Assembly: GCA_004151065.3 (NCBI GenBank)
Contig: NWUY0300008758.1
Location: 2,586-26,852, forward strand
Reading direction: 5' to 3'
Source of the DNA: Larix sibirica
Lineage: Eukaryota; Streptophyta; Pinopsida; Pinales; Pinaceae
DNA length: 24,267 nt
The notes below the pieces were generated by a model. It saw nothing but the letters and a program-made list of their open reading frames with translations. It was not told the origin of the DNA and did no database searches. Shown in pieces: positions 20,600 through 24,267 of this stretch (position 1 is the first letter of the stretch; each line of letters starts with the position of its first letter). A program made the translations under genes and the position numbers.

Positions 20600-20910
20600 C
20601 TCTGTAAATTATAGTAAACACTTGTCTTAGTTGATTGTGAAGGAAGAATTCATCATAGTTTCACTCACCACTATCATTATGACCCTTCTCTGGCTATACT
20701 TACAACACATAAAGAATAAGGTTGTGTTTGTGTTTCATAATCGCTCTAGAAGTGCCCTAGTGAAAATTAAAATTTTGACTCGATCAAATCACGAATACAT
20801 GGTCATTTTGACTTGCACATCCTTTAATACAAAATTATCTTTATTCTTTTAATAAATCTTATTGAGATGAGATGAATGCACAGATGCTTCTACTAAAGTA
20901 GTATGTATTC
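20600..20910 (+). pseudogene. Ty1-copia RNase H domain relic
   Basis: The plus frame from 20631 reads VKEEFIIVSLTTIIMTLLWL then YLQHIKNKVVFVFHNRSRSA and LVKIKILTRSNHEYMVI. This lines up with the copia RNase H end: 'TTEAEFIAAS....LWL..LL', '(F)CDNRSA..LVKNPILH.RSKHI'. About 20 codons later, in another frame at 20871-20895, DECTDASTK corresponds to the conserved 'ND.LADAFTK' near the end of the polyprotein. The catalytic Asp of the CDN motif is altered (FHN), and frameshifts and stops separate the parts, so the element is dead. RNase H removes the RNA strand during reverse transcription. LTRs were not located. Confidence 0.6.
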
Positions 20911-21363
20911 GTTGCTGCACATAATAAAATAAGTAAAAAATTCTATATAAGTAATTGAAATACACTTGATATTCAAATTTTGCAAGATATAAAAACAGAA
21001 GACAACTGCAATGAAGAGACATTATTTCACAAGTACCCAAAGTAATTATACATCCCTATGTGTTTTACTGTGAAATATTCATCTCACATTTCCGCATGTT
21101 TCCCTTTGTATTCCTACATCGACGCTCTAGAATAGTGTTGTTAGTGATCTTGAGTTCCAACCTAGCAATAGTGATTCATTGTTACATTAGCTCAACAAGA
21201 TTTACGAACCATCCATTTGTTGAGCTAATACAACCATGAATAGTCATTGTTGTTGGGATAGAATTCAAGACCATTTGCAACATTGCTCTGCTCTGCATTG
21301 TTATCAATGATTTCCATGGCCAAAATTGTAGAAATGTGGGATGGGGGTTGCTCAGCAAAATGT
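20911..21363. other. gene-free DNA 3' of copia relic
   Basis: Could include a decayed 3' LTR, but without the partner LTR I cannot define it. A G-rich run at 21340-21350 (GGGATGGGGG) resembles a polypurine tract; speculative. Confidence 0.4.
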
Positions 21364-21396
21364 GCCCCCTAACGTTGAAATATTGATGTTAGGGGC
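21364..21396. repeat. short inverted repeat (hairpin)
   Basis: GCCCCCTAAC (21364-21373) pairs with GTTAGGGGC (21388-21396), with one bulged C. Inner bases (GTTGAAATATTGAT) may extend pairing a little. No terminator-like or miRNA context is supported. Confidence 0.5.
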
Positions 21397-22199
21397 ATTG
21401 TTTTGACTACACATGCATCGATTTATCAGTTTTTCAAGCATCAAAATGGTTTACTATGTGGTGAAGAGGGGGGGACATTCAATGGCCTTTATAGGTGTTT
21501 CACGTTAGTTTGGCGACCTTTCTATATGTCATTAAATCGATTTTTATGGGAAGATACTAGGCACACCCCTATCTACAGATTGATATCTAGAGATGTGGAT
21601 AAATCAACATTATTTATTTGAGACATCATTATTATAATAACAATGTTTAGAAAATGATGTCGAATTCAAAGCAAATTAAAACCTAATGATTTTCTTGGAA
21701 GGTTGGATTTTGATGTGTAAATGTCATATTAACATTGCTTTTCACCCCAAATGTAGTGGTGGGAGAACATGTAATGATGTAATGGGATATGTGAGATCAT
21801 TTTTTCCCACAAAAAAATGACGATAAAAATAATGAAATAAATTAAATTAAATTAAAAATAAATCGTAATTTTATTTCATGTAAAATAAATCTACATACAT
21901 AAGCTTCCACGAGTATTTAGAAAAAAGACCCCTACTGAGGTCCAATAAAGTAGACATAAATTTCCTTCCAATATCAATCCAAATGATGTCAACATACATT
22001 CCAAATTTCTATACAAAAGGGTGTTTCAGTATGTTTCTAAAAGAATTATGAAAGTAATGACCAAAAACCCAAAAAAAAACTCTTAATTCCTTTTATACAG
22101 TCCTCATAGAACAATCACATACCATAGATTAATGCATAACACCAAAACTCCTTAAAGAAAAGAAGCGTGAGAGAATTTAGATTGCAAATCAACTTGGTT
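21397..22199. other. gene-free DNA left of the LINE
   Basis: AT-rich, with a simple (AATT/AAATT)n run near 21835-21865. The minus-strand LINE should end here, but no poly(T) tract on the plus strand marks a clear 3' terminus. Confidence 0.45.
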
Positions 22200-22986
22200 C
22201 TCTAGGATTAACCCTTCTCGTCAATGTAAATCAAGACCATCCTTTGAAAATCCATCTACAATTATGTTCCTCTTTATGTAGATATGCCCATAGCATATGG
22301 ATGTAAAACCTCCTCGTAGGCCCCACACCTCATCAATAATCACTACAATGTGGAATTTATTAAACCATACTCCTTCCTCAACCATTTAATTACCAAGAGA
22401 GAATCTCCAAAGACCTATAGATGAGTTATGCCATATGCCATAGCCAAAGTCAAAAGCATCTTCATAGCCATGAGTTCAAAGTAGTTATGTGTGACATATC
22501 CAAGTCCATATTTAAACCTTAATGAATGAGTTTCTAATAAATATATTACTCTTCCTACCGCTCCCAATAAAGGATCCCCCTAGGAGGTACCATCAAAATA
22601 GGCCCAAGGTTTATTATTACCTTTAACTTCATCTATATTTTTCCTTGGTTTTTTTACAACCTTATCTTGTTTTAAAGAGATAATAATATTTAAATCTTAA
22701 GAAGCACATTGCAATGAAAGGTTATCCAATCCTCAAAAATCTTAGTTAGATCTAGATAGCCATATTTCCCAAGCCACAATTATAGGCGAAGCTCTAAATC
22801 TTGAGTAGCAAGATTACCACAATAGTATTTGAGGCCCTCCCAATAGAATTCATTTCCCAAACATTCCTCAAGCCAATAATAATCTCAATTTCCTTCCATA
22901 CCTATTTAGCAAAAGCACAATACATTATTAGATGAAAATGTGTTTCCTCACTTGTCTTGCACAAACTACATGTGCCCATAAACCAT
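22200..22986 (-). pseudogene. LINE ORF2 3' part: zf-RVT plus RNase H, minus strand
   Basis: Reading leftward from 22985: WFMGTCSLCKTSEETHFHLM then YCAFAK*VWKEIEIIIGL is a textbook zf-RVT zinc finger (C..C, H...C, then VW) of plant L1-type LINEs. It is followed at about 22610-22340 by PWAYFDGTS*GDPLLGAVGR, LRFKYGLGYVTHNYFELMAM and VFGDSLLVIKWLRKEYGLIN, the plant LINE RNase H domain with its acidic residues in FDG, FELMA and GDS, and by HIYIKRNIIVDGFSKDGLDL at about 22288-22224 (the 'HI.RE.N..AD.LSK.GL' end). Several stops and frameshifts are present. The upstream part of the same kind of protein lies to the right on the opposite strand. Confidence 0.85.
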
Positions 22987-23029
22987 TGATTAAACCCTTA
23001 ATTCAAAGAAATGGTTTATGGGCACATGT
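22968..23029. repeat. 19-bp perfect inverted repeat at the LINE strand switch
   Basis: ACATGTGCCCATAAACCAT at 22968-22986 is the exact reverse complement of 23011-23029, separated by 24 bases. The right arm recurs at 23066-23084 because of a 55-bp tandem duplication (ATGGTTTATGGGCACATGTG and following). It marks where the minus-strand zf-RVT segment meets the plus-strand LINE segment. Confidence 0.9.
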
Positions 23030-23775
23030 GGTCAAAGAGTAATTTATTGCTCCTAAGTGTGAATAAATGGTTTATGGGCACATGTGGTCAACGAGAAATA
23101 TATTGCTCCTATGTTTGTAGAATCATGGATAAAGAATAATGTGAAGAGTTTGAATAATGTATCCATTATATGGAAAATTGTAATTCTATCATTTCCCTTA
23201 ATTGGGATTTGGTTGGTTTTGTGTATTGGTAAGGGAACAAAGTTTTAATGGCGATGAATCCATGTATTGGTTGTGGAAATAACTACATACTTCCTTATCA
23301 CATTACACAGTTTTTGAGATCCTAAGGTATGTATGATCTATCTCAAATAATTAATATTAATAGATCCACACTATATAATCAAGAATGATTATACTTGTGA
23401 GATAATGGATTGAGGATACAATATGTAGCATTATGGGAAAGATATATTGGAAAATTATGATCCAACTTTGTTAGATTAAAGGATAAAGAATATATGTTGG
23501 TCTAGTTATTAAACACATTAGGATGTTACACTCTGAGGGAAAGTTATAAGGTAATTGCTATTGCAAGTCTAGTTATTAAACCCATTATGATGTTACACTC
23601 TGAGGGAAGGTTACAAGGTAATTGATATTACAAGGTTAATGCATGGTAGTGAAAAAAGGTATGGAAAGTAAAATGTCTCCCAAAGTCATGTATATATGTG
23701 TGACTTTTATTAATAATAAATCCTTACCTAAAATAATTTATACCCTTTTTAAGAAAGAACTCATGGTCCTGGGAT
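23011..23775 (+). pseudogene. LINE ORF2 segment upstream of zf-RVT, inverted, plus strand
   Basis: A frame open from 23069 to 23245 reads GLWAHVVNEKYIAPMFVESW, IKNNVKSLNNVSIIWKIVIL, SFPLIGIWLVLCIGKGTKF. This matches the region of plant LINE ORF2 between the reverse transcriptase and zinc finger ('LW...L..KY...IWK......FPLI..WLVW.IG.G'). It continues in pieces: LPYHITQFLRS*GMYDLSQI (about 23290-23350), LWERYIGKL*SNFVRLKDKE then NTLGCYTLRESYKVIA (about 23430-23560), and KVWKVKCLPKSCIYV*LLL (from 23656), the 'W....PPK...F.WL' block just before zf-RVT. A 67-bp tandem duplication (23501-23567 and 23568-23634, starting TCTAGTTATTAAAC) breaks the frame. Together with the minus-strand part this looks like one 5'-inverted copy. 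Confidence 0.75.
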
Positions 23776-24051
23776 AATTTATACTTAAAAAGGAAGTACT
23801 CATGGTCCTAGGATAATTTATATTTAAAAAGGAAGTACTCATGGTCCTAGATCTAAGATATGTGAGATCATACAAAGAATATATAATGGTTTAATAAGTG
23901 GTGTGAGTCTTTATGGAGAAAAGGAAGTACTCATGGTCCTAGGATAATTTATACTTAAAAAGGAATTACTCATGGTCTTTGATCTAAGATATATGAGATC
24001 ATACAAAGAATATATAATGGTTTAATAAGTGGTGTGAGTCTTTATGGAGAA
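23759..24051 (+). repeat. higher-order tandem array (39-bp units within a 131-bp unit)
   Basis: ACTCATGGTCCT begins at 23759, 23798, 23837, 23929 and 23968 (last copy ACTCATGGTCTT): spacings 39, 39, 92 and 39. The 39-mer (…GGATAATTTATACTTAAAAAGGAAGT) plus a 92-mer (GATCTAAGATATGTGAGATC… to TCTTTATGGAGAA) makes a 131-bp unit present twice (from 23798 and from 23929). The unit appears to derive from the LINE segment just before and within the zinc finger (NLYLKRK…, KICEI). The second copy ends at the N at 24052. Confidence 0.92.
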
Positions 24052-24052
24052 N

Positions 24053-24267
24053 GGAATGGATGGTTGACTAGTTTCAATAGTGGTCATGTGTTGCGCGGAT
24101 GATTCCAGTGACTCGAAAGATAAAGAAAGACCTAGGATTGGTCTGTAAGGGGGTAACAAAAGGTCTTCAACTCTTCGTTGGAGACTCAAACTCCAAAACC
24201 TCTCAGCCATAGAACGAAAGTGAGCCAATTGGCTGCGGTAATAGGCCAAAGGATCATCCGGAGAAGT
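24053..24267 (-). other. open minus-strand frame running off the window, unknown product
   Basis: From the right edge down to about 24055 the minus strand is open without a stop (about 70 codons): SPDDPLAYYRSQLAHFRSMA, ERFWSLSLQRRVEDLLLPPY, RPILGLSLSFESLESSAQHM. GC content is higher and codon use more balanced than in neighbouring DNA, and there is an abrupt change at the N at 24052. I do not recognise a domain; it may be the edge of a gene or retroelement frame continuing outside, or a scaffold join to unrelated sequence. Confidence 0.35.

Overview
This is an AT-rich stretch of nuclear DNA from a seed plant with a large, repeat-laden genome. A gymnosperm is my best guess. The evidence is long gene-free stretches, decayed plant-type L1/LINE and Ty1-copia fragments, a PPR (pentatricopeptide) relic with the IHGYA- and GHPHEA-type motifs usual in land plants, and a minisatellite of about 1.5 kb. 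The taxon is inference; no marker gene fixes it. Runs of N (10001-10267) and isolated single Ns (5906, 10646, 14673, 24052) show a scaffolded draft assembly, and three of these single Ns (all but 5906) sit at or near abrupt changes of sequence type.

Layout. 1-6000: gene-free DNA with a diverged ~370-bp duplication (1537-2340) and a decayed minus-strand LINE ORF1 with a CCHC zinc knuckle (about 4126-4870). 6000-7400: the only intact gene, a short intronless ORF (6867-7244) for a 125-aa protein with a DUF2945/Hva1-type TUDOR domain, preceded by tandemly duplicated upstream DNA and a possible ABRE/G-box. 7740-9480: a 107-bp tandem duplication, a perfect hairpin and a 51-bp-unit minisatellite; because 51 is a multiple of 3, the minisatellite gives long spurious minus-strand ORFs. 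9553-10933: a 224-bp repeat present in at least three copies, interrupted by a gap and a GC-richer island that may be an assembly chimera. 10936-12510: several short tandem arrays. 13312-13780: a possible exon/intron relic. 14615-14651: a hammerhead-ribozyme-like motif of the minimal type associated with Penelope-like elements. 19047-19460: a PPR pseudogene collapsed into ~152-bp tandem units. 20600-20910: a Ty1-copia RNase H relic. 22200-24051: a broken LINE ORF2 whose 3' part (zf-RVT plus RNase H, minus strand) and upstream part (plus strand) point in opposite directions around a 19-bp inverted repeat, as expected of a 5'-inverted (twin-primed) insertion; its end has been amplified into a small higher-order tandem array.

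There is no operon-like or cooperating gene set. The main points of interest are the TUDOR-domain gene (a possible ancient transfer), the hammerhead-like motif, the inverted LINE, the PPR unit array, and the many two-copy direct duplications of 22-107 bp across the window.
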